Below are positions 1 through 7,518 of a DNA stretch of 19,905 bases, one piece after another. A program made the translations under genes and the position numbers. Within the stretch, counting starts at the first letter, position 1. Every line of letters starts with the position of its first letter. The stretch is from Methanoculleus sp. UBA77. GTDB lineage: Archaea; Halobacteriota; Methanomicrobia; Methanomicrobiales; Methanoculleaceae. The notes beneath the pieces were generated by a model. The model saw only the letters and a list, made by a program, of their open reading frames with translations, ran no database searches and was not told where the DNA came from. The stretch covers positions 4,376 through 24,280 of the forward strand of contig DALN01000023.1 in the NCBI GenBank assembly GCA_002499455.1, given 5' to 3'.

Positions 1-1016
1 ACGGGGTGGCCCATCCCCTTCGGCGTCGCGAGGTTCACGAGCCTCCCTTCGGCGAGGACGTGGACGGCTTTCCCACCGAGAAGGTAAGTATCGATGCCGT
101 CGCGGTGGACGGTGGAGTCGGCGTGCGCCGCAAGCCACTCGACGTCGATCTCGACGTTGAAGTGGCCGGCGTTCGCGAGGATCGCGCCTTCCTTCAGGTT
201 CGGGAAGTGCCGCTCCGTGATGATGCTCGCATTACCGGTGGTGGTGACGAAGATGTCGCCGAGGGGTGCCGCCTCGTCCATCGTCATGACGTCGAACCCG
301 TCCATGTGCGCCTGGAGCGCCCGCCGGGGGTCCACTTCAGTCACGATGACGCGGGCGCCGAGGCTCCGTGCCTTCTGCGCAAGCCCCCTGCCGCAGTAGC
401 CGTAGCCGGCGACGACGAACCGCTTGCCCGCGATGAGGACGTTCGTGGTGATCATGATCGAGGAGAGCGCGCTCTCCCCGGTGCCGTGGACGTTGTCGAA
501 GAAGTGCTTCATCGGGGTGTCGTTGACGGCCATGACCGGGAACTTGAGCGCTCCATCCCGTTCCATGGCGCGGAGCCGGTGGATGCCGGTCGTGGTCTCC
601 TCGCACCCGCCGATGACCCCATCGAGCACCTCTTGCCGCTCGGTGTGGATGCGGAAGATCAGGTCCATGCCGTCGTCGATGGTGATCGCCGGCCGGGCGT
701 CGAGCACCCGGTCGATGGCCCCGTAGTACTCCTCGACGCCGGCCCCACGGCGGGCGTAGGAGTGAATCCCCTCGCGGGTGTTGAGCGCCGCCGAGACGTC
801 GTCCTGGGTCGAGAGGGGGTTGCACCCCGTGATATATACCTCCGCACCGCCCGCCGCCAGGGTCTCGACCAGCACCGCCGTCTTTGCCTCGACGTGGAGG
901 GCCATGCCGATAGTCATGCCGGCAAAAGGCTTCTCCTCGACGAACCGCTTCCGAATGGACGAGAGTACCGGCATATACTGCCGCGCCCATGCTATTTTAA
1001 GATCTCCAGACTCCAT
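1..1016 (-). CDS. ahcY: S-adenosyl/S-inosyl-L-homocysteine hydrolase, partial (C-terminus beyond window)
   Basis: This enzyme reversibly hydrolyses S-adenosylhomocysteine, removing the inhibitory by-product of SAM-dependent methylation; in methanogens the family is reported to act on S-inosylhomocysteine after deamination. The 338 visible codons start at the ATG at 1016 ([10 protein letters not shown]). Family residues are present: the substrate His in [15 protein letters not shown] (about residue 41), DDGMDL (114-119), EETTTG (139-144), and [11 protein letters not shown] (166-175) with the NAD-site Lys170 and Asp174. The NAD-binding loop [10 protein letters not shown] lies near 205-214, followed by [10 protein letters not shown] (282-291) and [10 protein letters not shown] (321-330). 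Archaeal members run to roughly 410-420 residues, so about 75 residues lie outside the window. The start is preceded by a weak GGTGGT site. It is divergent from hisF. Adenosine versus inosine specificity cannot be decided from this sequence. Confidence 0.95.
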   Translation of the reverse strand, partial: MESGDLKIAWARQYMPVLSSIRKRFVEEKPFAGMTIGMALHVEAKTAVLVETLAAGGAEVYITGCNPLSTQDDVSAALNTREGIHSYARRGAGVEEYYGAIDRVLDARPAITIDDGMDLIFRIHTERQEVLDGVIGGCEETTTGIHRLRAMERDGALKFPVMAVNDTPMKHFFDNVHGTGESALSSIMITTNVLIAGKRFVVAGYGYCGRGLAQKARSLGARVIVTEVDPRRALQAHMDGFDVMTMDEAAPLGDIFVTTTGNASIITERHFPNLKEGAILANAGHFNVEIDVEWLAAHADSTVHRDGIDTYLLGGKAVHVLAEGRLVNLATPKGMGHP

Positions 1017-1039
1017 GAAACCACCAGACCGGTAATCCG

Positions 1040-1057
1040 TCCGGATATTTCTCCGGA
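1040..1057. promoter_or_regulatory. Inverted repeat upstream of ahcY (TCCGGA-N6-TCCGGA)
   Basis: Two TCCGGA half-sites, each itself palindromic, are separated by the six bases TATTTC just upstream of the ahcY start at 1016. The spacing and position would suit an operator in the ahcY 5' leader. No regulator is identified, and short GC palindromes can arise by chance in high-GC DNA. Between this site and hisF, the sequence at about 1082-1091 (ATTACTTAAA, TTTAAGTAAT on the other strand) is the only TATA-like stretch and could serve either gene. Confidence 0.25.
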
Positions 1058-1120
1058 TTGCCTGTAAAGGTATCCTTCAGGATTACTTAAACGTGAGGTG
1101 CGGCTGGCCGAAGGGTGCGA

Positions 1121-1186
1121 CGTTCCAGTGGAACGGAGCATGAGAAGCCGTCAGGCTTCGAGCAGGAGCTTAAGCACCGAAGGTGC
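1121..1186. repeat. Cluster of three short hairpins in the ahcY-hisF intergenic region
   Basis: Three inverted repeats follow one another: CGTTC-CAGTG-GAACG (1121-1135), GAAGCC-GTCA-GGCTTC (1144-1159) and GCACC-GAA-GGTGC (1174-1186). A GCTTAAGC palindrome lies at 1168-1175. No credible ORF covers the region, and the hisF ORF open to 1183 would carry an unconserved N-terminal tail. The elements may be a dispersed intergenic repeat, a structured hisF leader or a small RNA. The sequence alone does not tell which. Confidence 0.5.
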
Positions 1187-1220
1187 GAGTTGCGACGGGC
1201 AGGTGCCAGTTGCGACTCGC
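1181..1220. repeat. Two-copy 20-nt tandem direct repeat
   Basis: AGGTGCGAGTTGCGACGGGC (1181-1200) is followed directly by AGGTGCCAGTTGCGACTCGC (1201-1220), with 17 of 20 positions identical and a shared core AGTTGCGAC. It abuts the third hairpin of the preceding cluster and ends 64 bases before the hisF start. Its role is unknown. Tandem units of this kind often mark a mobile or recombining intergenic element, or a protein-binding array. Confidence 0.6.
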
Positions 1221-1284
1221 GACCCTCCGCCATGGCCCGGAACCTGAGAAATCCTCATCACCTCCCGCCCCAAAACCACTACTC

Positions 1285-2091
1285 ATGGTTCTGACCAAAC
1301 GGATCATCCCCTGCCTCGACCTCAAGGACGGGCGGGTAGTCAAAGGGACGCACTTCGTCGGGCTGCGCGACGCGGGCGATCCCGTGGAGCTCGCCCAGCG
1401 CTACAACGAGCAGGGCGCGGACGAGGTGGTCTTCCTCGACATCACCGCGACCCGGGAAGACCGGGGCACCATCATCGACGTCGTGCAGCGGGCGGCCGAC
1501 CAGCTCTTCCTCCCGCTCACCGTCGGCGGCGGCATCCGGACGATCGACGACATGAAGCAGATCCTCCGGGCGGGCGCCGACAAGGTGAGCATCAACTCAA
1601 GCGCTGTCAAGGACCCGGAACTGATCTCGCGGGGGGCGGAGCGGTTCGGCACCCAGTGCATCGTCGTCGCAATCGATGTCCGGCGGAATTATGAGATGGG
1701 GGCGGACAGGACCGCGGTCGCTCTCGACGACGGCCGGGAGTGCTGGTACGAGGTCGTGACCCACGGCGGGAGCAAGCCGACAGGCATCGACGCCGTCGCC
1801 TGGGCGATAGAGGCCGAGGAGCGCGGGGCCGGCGAAGTCCTGCTCACCAGCATGGAGACCGACGGGACGAAGGAAGGGTTCGACATCCCGATCACCAGGG
1901 CGATCTCCGGGGCGGTCGGAATTCCCGTGGTCGCGAGCGGCGGTGTCGGGACGCTCGAGCACTTCTACGACGGGTTCACAAAAGGGAAGGCCGACGCCTG
2001 CCTCGCTGCAAGCGTCTTCCACTACGGCGAGTTCACCGTCCGGCAGGTCAAGGAGTACCTGGCAGGACGGGGTATCCCGGTACGGCTGTAA
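1285..2091 (+). CDS. hisF: Imidazole glycerol phosphate synthase, cyclase subunit HisF
   Basis: HisF is the cyclase half of the HisFH glutamine amidotransferase. It joins ammonia from HisH to PRFAR to give imidazole glycerol phosphate and AICAR, in histidine biosynthesis. The 268-residue product is normal for this TIM barrel. The start [21 protein letters not shown] carries the first catalytic Asp at residue 12, and VVAIDVRRN carries the second at residue 131 (Asp11/Asp130 in characterised enzymes). Phosphate-binding loops GGGIR (81-85) and VVASGGVG are present. The frame is open upstream to 1183, but that extension has no family match and runs through the repeat region, so ATG 1285 is preferred. 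No Shine-Dalgarno sequence is visible before it, so leaderless initiation is possible. No other his gene lies in the window. Its last 44 bases overlap the 3' end of pheT on the other strand. Confidence 0.96.
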   Translation: MVLTKRIIPCLDLKDGRVVKGTHFVGLRDAGDPVELAQRYNEQGADEVVFLDITATREDRGTIIDVVQRAADQLFLPLTVGGGIRTIDDMKQILRAGADKVSINSSAVKDPELISRGAERFGTQCIVVAIDVRRNYEMGADRTAVALDDGRECWYEVVTHGGSKPTGIDAVAWAIEAEERGAGEVLLTSMETDGTKEGFDIPITRAISGAVGIPVVASGGVGTLEHFYDGFTKGKADACLAASVFHYGEFTVRQVKEYLAGRGIPVRL

Positions 2092-3688
2092 GGTCGAGCG
2101 CGAACGCCGCGACGGGGTGCTCGAGCTCGAAGGCGTTCAGGACAGCGGGATGAATCTCCCCGAAGACCCCGACTATTTTTCCGTCGACGATGATATCCCC
2201 GCGGCGGCCGTCGAGGAACGCCGGGTCGGCCGATTCTCTGACCGTATAGGAGAGCGAGAGCTCCCGGCAGAGGACGTCTGCCGCCGCATACGCCTCCGAG
2301 AAGTCCGCCGCCGGGTGGATGCTCGCCGCCGCGACCTTCTGGCTGGTCACGCAGTCCACGACCACGTCGCCCGTCGCATAGAGCCGCTGGGGGAGCTCGC
2401 GGTGCTTGTTCGCCTGGAGCATCTCCATGACGAGGGGCAGGAGGTCGGTCCGGACCACCGTCTGCTCCTCGCTGATCGGGTGGAGCACCCGCAGGGTTCC
2501 CGGCGAGGGCTCCCGCTGCATGTTCGCATACAGCACCCGCTCGTTTGTGAGAGTGAACGGGATCACCTCGAGATACCCGAGGCCGGTCATCACCGACCGG
2601 ACTGCGCCTGCAACAGCGTTGATCGGGTGCTCCCGTGCAACAGTGGTGGTCGCCGGGAGGGCGGCATCGAAGTTCTCGAAGCCGTAGGCGATCGCCACGT
2701 CCTCGAAGATGTCCCAGTCGTGGAGGATATCCGCCCGGTAACAGGGCACGAGGACCCGGACCTTTCCGTCGCCGTCGGGTTCTGCCCCAAACCGCATCCG
2801 GCGAAGAAGCCCGGCCATCTCCCCTGCCGTGAGGGAGAGGCCGAGGAGCGAGGTGCACTCCGCAAGCGAGACCACCCGCTCCGCGGGGGCAAGCGAGGGC
2901 ATCTCCTCCCCCTCGACGGTGACACTCTCGATCGTCGCCCCGGCCTCCGCAAGCGCGGTGCAGATGATGTTGACCGCCGTCATCACCGCTCTCCTGTCGG
3001 TGCCGGTGCAGTCGAGCAGGATGTTCTTTGTCCCTGTCGTCACCCGCGTCAGCTCGCCGTTGATGATGGGCGGGAAGGAGAGCACCCGATCTTCTGCATC
3101 GACGATCAGGGGGAACCTCTGGAACTTCTCCACCAGGTGGGCGTAGTCGCGGCCCTTCGGGTGGTCGGCGAGGATCTCCTCCATCGTCATCTCCTGCTCG
3201 AAGTCGAGCGGGACAAAGGAGCGATCCCGTGGCGAGGCGATATAGCGGAAGGGCGGCGTCACCGCATCGAGGTCGTGGACACCGATCGCCACCTTGCCCC
3301 GTCCGCGCCCGACCGCCCAGTGGAGCGCCTCCTGGAGGCCCATCAGGCTCTCGATCGCCTCTTCGTCGAGGTTGACGTTCCGGATCACCGCCGAGCCGAG
3401 ATACGGCCGGATATCGGCAAGGCCCGGGTCGACCGCGAAGGTGATGCCGGAGGGACGGACATCATAGGCCGGAAGACCCTCCTCGATCCCGAGGAAACCC
3501 CGCATCGCGCGGGCGACGCCTTCGGGGGAGTAGAGGTCCGGCCGGTCCGGGAAGAGTTCGACGTCCACGTGGTCCTCCTCGATCCGTTCGATATCGGCCC
3601 CGATCATCGGAATGCGGTCGATGACCGTCTGCCGGTCGGTCCCGGTCAATCGCTCCAGGTACCGGTAGGGTAACGTAATTATTGCCAT
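2048..3688 (-). CDS. pheT: Phenylalanyl-tRNA synthetase beta subunit
   Basis: PheT is the beta subunit of the heterotetrameric class II PheRS; it contributes tRNA binding and editing of mischarged Tyr-tRNA(Phe). The 546-residue length is typical of archaeal/eukaryal-type beta subunits, which lack the long bacterial extensions. The start [16 protein letters not shown] is the family N-terminus. Further family stretches are [19 protein letters not shown] in the B3/B4 editing region, [14 protein letters not shown], and [18 protein letters not shown] in the catalytic-like core. The C-terminus [20 protein letters not shown] is also typical. ATG 3688 lies one base after the pheS stop. Its ribosome binding site GGAGGCGGTGAG is inside the end of pheS, which indicates coupled translation. 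A longer in-frame ORF upstream runs through pheS and is rejected. Confidence 0.97.
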   Translation of the reverse strand: MAIITLPYRYLERLTGTDRQTVIDRIPMIGADIERIEEDHVDVELFPDRPDLYSPEGVARAMRGFLGIEEGLPAYDVRPSGITFAVDPGLADIRPYLGSAVIRNVNLDEEAIESLMGLQEALHWAVGRGRGKVAIGVHDLDAVTPPFRYIASPRDRSFVPLDFEQEMTMEEILADHPKGRDYAHLVEKFQRFPLIVDAEDRVLSFPPIINGELTRVTTGTKNILLDCTGTDRRAVMTAVNIICTALAEAGATIESVTVEGEEMPSLAPAERVVSLAECTSLLGLSLTAGEMAGLLRRMRFGAEPDGDGKVRVLVPCYRADILHDWDIFEDVAIAYGFENFDAALPATTTVAREHPINAVAGAVRSVMTGLGYLEVIPFTLTNERVLYANMQREPSPGTLRVLHPISEEQTVVRTDLLPLVMEMLQANKHRELPQRLYATGDVVVDCVTSQKVAAASIHPAADFSEAYAAADVLCRELSLSYTVRESADPAFLDGRRGDIIVDGKIVGVFGEIHPAVLNAFELEHPVAAFALDLTAVPGYPVLPGTP

Positions 3689-3689
3689 C

Positions 3690-3700
3690 TCACCGCCTCC
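3690..3700 (-). promoter_or_regulatory. Ribosome binding site for pheT inside the end of pheS
   Basis: On the minus strand GGAGGCGGTGA ends two bases before the pheT ATG (3688) and contains two overlapping Shine-Dalgarno-like cores (GGAGG and GGTGA). It includes the pheS stop codon. This fixes ATG 3688 as the pheT start and supports translational coupling of the two subunits. Confidence 0.7.
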
Positions 3701-5135
3701 CGCCGTAGGTGGGCATCTCCCGGATCCACTCGACGTCGCTCCGGTAGAGCTGCCGGAGATCCCGCAGACCGAGCCGGAGCATCGCCACACGGCTGATCCC
3801 GAGACCCCACGCGAGCACCGGGTGCTCGATACCGAAGGGCGCGGTCACCTCCTGCCGGAAGATCCCCGCACCGCCGAGCTCCACCCAGCCAAGCCCTTCG
3901 ACATAGACCTCCGGTTCCACGGAGGGCTCGGTGTAGGGGAAGTAGCCCGGCCGGAACCGGACCTTCTCAAAGCCCATCTTCCCATAGAACTCCTTCAAGA
4001 AGCCGAGAAGGTGACGGAAGTTGACACCTTCGTCCATGACGATCCCCTCGAGCTGCTCGAACTCCGCAAGGTGCGTGGGGTCGATCGCCTCCCGCCGGTA
4101 GACCCGGCCGATGCAGAACGCCCGCACCGGGGGCTCCGGGTGGGTCGCCAGGTGCTGGATGGAGAGGCTCGTCGTGTGGGTCCGGAGCACGCATTGTTCG
4201 GCCTTTTCGGCGCTCCAGGTGCCTCCCCAGCCGGTCGAGGAAGTCTTGCCGCCGTGCTCGTGCATCTCGCGGACACGCTCGTATCCCTTCGGGAGCGGCC
4301 AGCGCTCGCCGAGGAAGAAGGTGTCCTGCATCTCCCGCGCCGGGTGGTCCTGCGGCTGGAAGAGAGCGTCGAAGTTCCAGAACGAACTCTGCACGATCCC
4401 GCCCGCCATCTCCTCAAAGCCCATATCGAGGAGGATGCGGCGCATCTCATCGATGATGCGCTGGTAGGGGTGGACTTTTCCGGGGTAGGCGCGTTTCGGG
4501 AGCTTCGTGACGTCGTAGCGCCGGAGCGGGAGGTCTTTCCACGAACCGGAGAGGATCTGGTCGCGGGTGAGCGTGCCCACCTCCTCCTGCAGGTCGAGCC
4601 CGGCGTCGAGGACCTCACGGCCGAGGGGCGTGATCGAGACGGTGTAGGTGACGGTCTCTTCTTCCTGCACGAGTCCGCGCCGGAGAAGGTCGGGGACCCC
4701 TTCACCGTCCTCGATCGCACCGGTCTCGCCGAGCCGGGCAAACGCGACTTCGTCGGCCCCTGCGGCGGTGGCGCCGGTCTTCTGCACGACACCGTCGCGG
4801 ATGGCGATCCAGCCCTTCTTCCGCATCCAGCCGATCGCGATCTTTGCAAGCGGGTGGCTCTGGAGGTCCCGCATCGGGATGGTCTCCCCGAAACTCTCAA
4901 GCACCTGCCGCTCGGGAAGCCCCTTCCCGAGATAGGCCCGTCCCTCTTTTGTCGGGACATAGCGCCGGGAGACATGTTTCTCCACGTCCACGAGCCCCCG
5001 CTCGCCGGCGAGGTTCGCGTACTGCACCACCGCCTCCCGGCGCGAGTCCATCAGATCGGCAAGAGAGGCCGCATCGGCCGATCCCACCGGCCCCAGGGCG
5101 ACCAGGAGCCTCTTTTCGTTCAGCGTCAGTTCCAC
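3690..5135 (-). CDS. pheS: Phenylalanyl-tRNA synthetase alpha subunit
   Basis: PheS is the catalytic alpha subunit that attaches phenylalanine to tRNA(Phe). The 481-residue product has the archaeal architecture: N-terminal winged-helix tRNA-binding modules (about 1-190), then the class II core. Core motifs visible are [20 protein letters not shown] (motif 1 region, about 222-241), [12 protein letters not shown] (318-329), [20 protein letters not shown] (motif 2, 341-360), [14 protein letters not shown] (394-407) and [19 protein letters not shown] motif 3 residues ([15 protein letters not shown], 442-456). The start is a GTG at 5135, six bases after a full GGAGGTG that overlaps the trpS stop codon. 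The gene lies between trpS and pheT in the endA-trpS-pheS-pheT operon. Confidence 0.97.
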   Translation of the reverse strand: MELTLNEKRLLVALGPVGSADAASLADLMDSRREAVVQYANLAGERGLVDVEKHVSRRYVPTKEGRAYLGKGLPERQVLESFGETIPMRDLQSHPLAKIAIGWMRKKGWIAIRDGVVQKTGATAAGADEVAFARLGETGAIEDGEGVPDLLRRGLVQEEETVTYTVSITPLGREVLDAGLDLQEEVGTLTRDQILSGSWKDLPLRRYDVTKLPKRAYPGKVHPYQRIIDEMRRILLDMGFEEMAGGIVQSSFWNFDALFQPQDHPAREMQDTFFLGERWPLPKGYERVREMHEHGGKTSSTGWGGTWSAEKAEQCVLRTHTTSLSIQHLATHPEPPVRAFCIGRVYRREAIDPTHLAEFEQLEGIVMDEGVNFRHLLGFLKEFYGKMGFEKVRFRPGYFPYTEPSVEPEVYVEGLGWVELGGAGIFRQEVTAPFGIEHPVLAWGLGISRVAMLRLGLRDLRQLYRSDVEWIREMPTYGGRR

Positions 5136-5138
5136 TGT

Positions 5139-6395
5139 TTACACCTCCTCTGCCAGGTGCTCGACTGCATCCATCTTCTCCCGCAGATCTTTCAGGAACG
5201 CCTGGACACGCTCATACGTCTCTTTCTTGCACTGCCCGCAGGTGAGCTCCCCGCTCTCGCACCGCCGCGCGAGGTCGGCGAGCTCCACATCGTCCTCGAG
5301 CATGTGGAAGAGATTTAAGAGGTAGACCGAGCAGACGTCGGGCTCCCCACCGAGGCGCCGCTGCTCCTCAAGCGTCATCCGCCCTCCGGTCAGCGCACCC
5401 ATGATCTTCTTCTTGACCGACTTCTCGGGCTCGTAGAACCCGAACGAACTGTCAGGAACACTGCTCGACATCTTCCCGCCCTGGAGACCCTGCATGAAGA
5501 TGTGGTAGGTCGACGAGGGGAGGTAGAACCCGAACCCGCCGTGGGCGATCTCGATCTTTCTCACGGCGTCCTCGACATGCGCCATCTCGACGCCGGTGAC
5601 GTCCACGTGGCCCGCATACTTCTTCGATCCGCGGAATGCGTTGTGCACGGCATCGAGTGCCGCCTCAGGGGCATTCTTCGACCGGACACTGATGTGGTCG
5701 CCGCGGTCCTCGACCGTGAACAATCTTAGCTTGTACGCCACGTCACGGGTGAGCCGGATATGCGGGTCCTGGTCGAGGCCGACCGGGACGATCGTGGGGG
5801 CGGGCCCGGCGTCGAGCTGCGGATAGAGGATATCGGCAACCTGGGTGATGACGCTCATCGCGTGCGAGAGCGATGTCTCCTGCCCGAACCCGTAGATCGC
5901 CGAGAGCTCCGAGAAGTTCACCTTCGTGGACGCCTCGAACGCGAGGTCCTTCAAGCGGCCGTTCTTGCTCTGGTAGTAGGTGGTGCCCTCGAACCCGAGA
6001 GCGTAGAGGGCCTTGAGGTACTCCTTCCCGTACTCGCGGCACTTCTCCCAGGATATCCCGCGGACCGCGTGCGCCTCCCGGTCGGCGATGGCGACATAGC
6101 CGTTCCCGCCCTGCTGCACGTGCCAGACCACCTCTTTCATCACCATCAGGTGCCCGAGGTGGGGGAGACCCGAGGGCATGAACCCGGTCAGCACGTGAAA
6201 CGGGGTGCGCTTTTGGATGGCGTCGACGATCAGGCCGTAGTCCCGGTGTCCGACGACAACACCCCTGCGCATAAACGACGGTACCTCGGGAAGCCTTCGT
6301 GCGACCTCACCGATCGGCTCGATGCCGAACTCGGCAAAGAGTCGATCCACATCAACGGTCTGATTACTCGACCACGGATTCATTCCGGATTGCAT
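5139..6395 (-). CDS. trpS: Tryptophanyl-tRNA synthetase (archaeal type)
   Basis: TrpS is a class I aminoacyl-tRNA synthetase that charges tRNA(Trp). From ATG 6395 the product is 418 residues. The HIGH-equivalent is PSGLPHLGHL (74-83), PVGLDQDPHIRLTRDVA (204-220) is the conserved tryptophan/ATP-site segment, and the KMSKS loop is GGKMSSS (306-312). Between those two conserved blocks lies an apparent extra segment of around 45-55 residues (about 226-285). That makes the protein longer than compact archaeal TrpRS of about 370 residues; a longer form is also known in other methanogens. Two in-frame ATGs compete: 6395 (with GTGAG nine bases upstream, ten bases after the endA stop) and 6383 (MNPWSSNQ). 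A further extension to 6494 lies inside endA and is rejected. Confidence 0.95.
   Translation of the reverse strand: MQSGMNPWSSNQTVDVDRLFAEFGIEPIGEVARRLPEVPSFMRRGVVVGHRDYGLIVDAIQKRTPFHVLTGFMPSGLPHLGHLMVMKEVVWHVQQGGNGYVAIADREAHAVRGISWEKCREYGKEYLKALYALGFEGTTYYQSKNGRLKDLAFEASTKVNFSELSAIYGFGQETSLSHAMSVITQVADILYPQLDAGPAPTIVPVGLDQDPHIRLTRDVAYKLRLFTVEDRGDHISVRSKNAPEAALDAVHNAFRGSKKYAGHVDVTGVEMAHVEDAVRKIEIAHGGFGFYLPSSTYHIFMQGLQGGKMSSSVPDSSFGFYEPEKSVKKKIMGALTGGRMTLEEQRRLGGEPDVCSVYLLNLFHMLEDDVELADLARRCESGELTCGQCKKETYERVQAFLKDLREKMDAVEHLAEEV
5142..5148 (-). promoter_or_regulatory. Ribosome binding site deciding the GTG start of pheS
   Basis: GGAGGTG on the minus strand, six bases upstream of GTG 5135, overlaps the end of trpS. 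It is among the strongest Shine-Dalgarno matches in the window and explains use of a GTG start codon with no nearby ATG. Confidence 0.75.
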
Positions 6396-6405
6396 GGATT
6401 GACGC

Positions 6406-7416
6406 TCACAGTTTGATTCGGGCAAATTCGACGTACCTGATATCGGTATTGTATATGCAGGCAAACAACATCTTCTTTTTGACGCTGTGGGCAAGCCTGA
6501 CCGAGCGGGAGACGGCGCTCATCGGTGTCGCGGTCCCCGACGGAACGGCGTGGACGAGCATCTCGGAGTGGGTCTTCTTCCCGGAGTAGACCCGGAAGTG
6601 GTGCCCGAACTTGTAGCCGGTTCTCGGGATATAGCCCTTCTCTCTGAGATCGGCAAAGACTCGCTCTTTTTCGCGGATCTCGACGTCCTTCTCCGCCGCC
6701 GCATCGAGGAACTGCTCTGCGGTCATCGGCTCCCCGTCCCGCGTGACCGAGAGGCAGTTTTTGCGCATGAGGTAGATCGACTCGACGGGGCGAAGGAGCA
6801 GCCGCTCGGCATCGAGCCGTTTGCCGTACCAGTCCTCTTCGAGCGGGGTTCCCGGAGAGAGGTGAGCGAGCGCATAGGTCCCGAAGAGAGAGGCCTGCAC
6901 GGTTGTTGCGCACTCTGCCGGCTCCCCGACGCCGGGGAGGTCCTGCACCCGCACCTCGTAGTAGGTCAGTTCGTCCTCGTCGTCCACGACCGCGAGGAGG
7001 TACTGTTTGCGCATGTTCACAGCGGCAAGCACGTCCTGGCTCAGCCGGTCGAAGTCGATGAGGTCCCGCTCGGAGAGAACCCGTATGAGGTACTGCGACT
7101 TTCCGACCCCGGGCTTGTGGCCGCGGCGGAAGACACGGAAGTCATGCGGGCCGGGCTGGACGACGTACCCCCGCTCGCGGATATCGCGGTAGACGAGATA
7201 CCTGCGGACGAAGTTCGGCTGGCCGGCAAAGAGACCGAGCAGGGTGTCAAAGCCAAACTCCTTGACGTCGATCTTGTTGCGTTCCATGAGGTAGAGCGCC
7301 TCTTCGGGAGAGAGGCGGAGACCGGTCCCTTCCGGCCTTCCATAGCCGCCCTGCTCGTAGAGCGTGCGTCCATCGCTCTTAAGACGCACCCAGGTTCCGT
7401 CGAATGTCGCCAACAC
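6406..7416 (-). CDS. endA: tRNA-splicing endonuclease, double-length (fused two-repeat) form
   Basis: EndA excises introns from pre-tRNA by cutting the bulge-helix-bulge structure. At 336 residues this is the tandem-repeat type, in which two copies of the unit are fused and the protein acts as a dimer. The C-terminal copy (about 180-336) keeps the catalytic triad: Tyr268 in RTGYKFGHHFRVY, His289 in HSEMLVHAV, and a Lys in HSVKKKMLF (313-315). In the N-terminal copy (about 1-150) the matching segment is QPGPHDFRVF, then SQYLIRV, so the Tyr and His are lost and this half is structural. The start appears to be GTG 7416, with no Shine-Dalgarno sequence; a CTTAATGAA TATA-like element about 28 bases upstream suggests a leaderless transcript. 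It is the first gene of the endA-trpS-pheS-pheT operon. Confidence 0.92.
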   Translation of the reverse strand: MLATFDGTWVRLKSDGRTLYEQGGYGRPEGTGLRLSPEEALYLMERNKIDVKEFGFDTLLGLFAGQPNFVRRYLVYRDIRERGYVVQPGPHDFRVFRRGHKPGVGKSQYLIRVLSERDLIDFDRLSQDVLAAVNMRKQYLLAVVDDEDELTYYEVRVQDLPGVGEPAECATTVQASLFGTYALAHLSPGTPLEEDWYGKRLDAERLLLRPVESIYLMRKNCLSVTRDGEPMTAEQFLDAAAEKDVEIREKERVFADLREKGYIPRTGYKFGHHFRVYSGKKTHSEMLVHAVPSGTATPMSAVSRSVRLAHSVKKKMLFACIYNTDIRYVEFARIKL

Positions 7417-7518
7417 GTGCAGATCTATAGGGAGTTCACGTTCATTAAGGGATTGCCGGTACAGCCCCGGCGGACCACTACGTTTTTTGCATGCCGCACC
7501 CCATCAGTGATCGATTCT
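7417..7518. promoter_or_regulatory. Divergent promoter region between endA and the PGF-CTERM protein gene
   Basis: This 102-base gap separates divergent genes. For endA (minus), CTTAATGAA centred near 7445 is about 28 bases from the GTG start, the normal archaeal TATA distance for a leaderless start. For the plus-strand gene, the only AT-rich stretches are TTCATTAAGG (7441-7450) and the T tract near 7482-7490. GTGATC at 7507-7512 is a good Shine-Dalgarno site seven bases before ATG 7519. The promoter calls are weak. Confidence 0.35.

Noticed and set aside
1183..1284. Upstream start for hisF at GTG 1183
   Set aside because: It would add 34 residues with no resemblance to HisF, translated from the tandem-repeat element. 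The family N-terminus begins at ATG 1285.
1943..3673. Long plus-strand ORF of 576 codons opposite pheT
   Set aside because: It is the antisense shadow of pheT in high-GC DNA, where stop codons are rare. The product is Arg/Asp/Glu/His-rich without any family motif, and pheT on the other strand has full conservation. The same applies to the plus-strand ORFs at 6-1067, 3822-5318 and 5760-6416.
6487..7518. N-terminal extension of the PGF-CTERM protein back to 6487
   Set aside because: The extension runs antisense through endA. The signal peptide begins right after ATG 7519, which has a GTGATC ribosome binding site.
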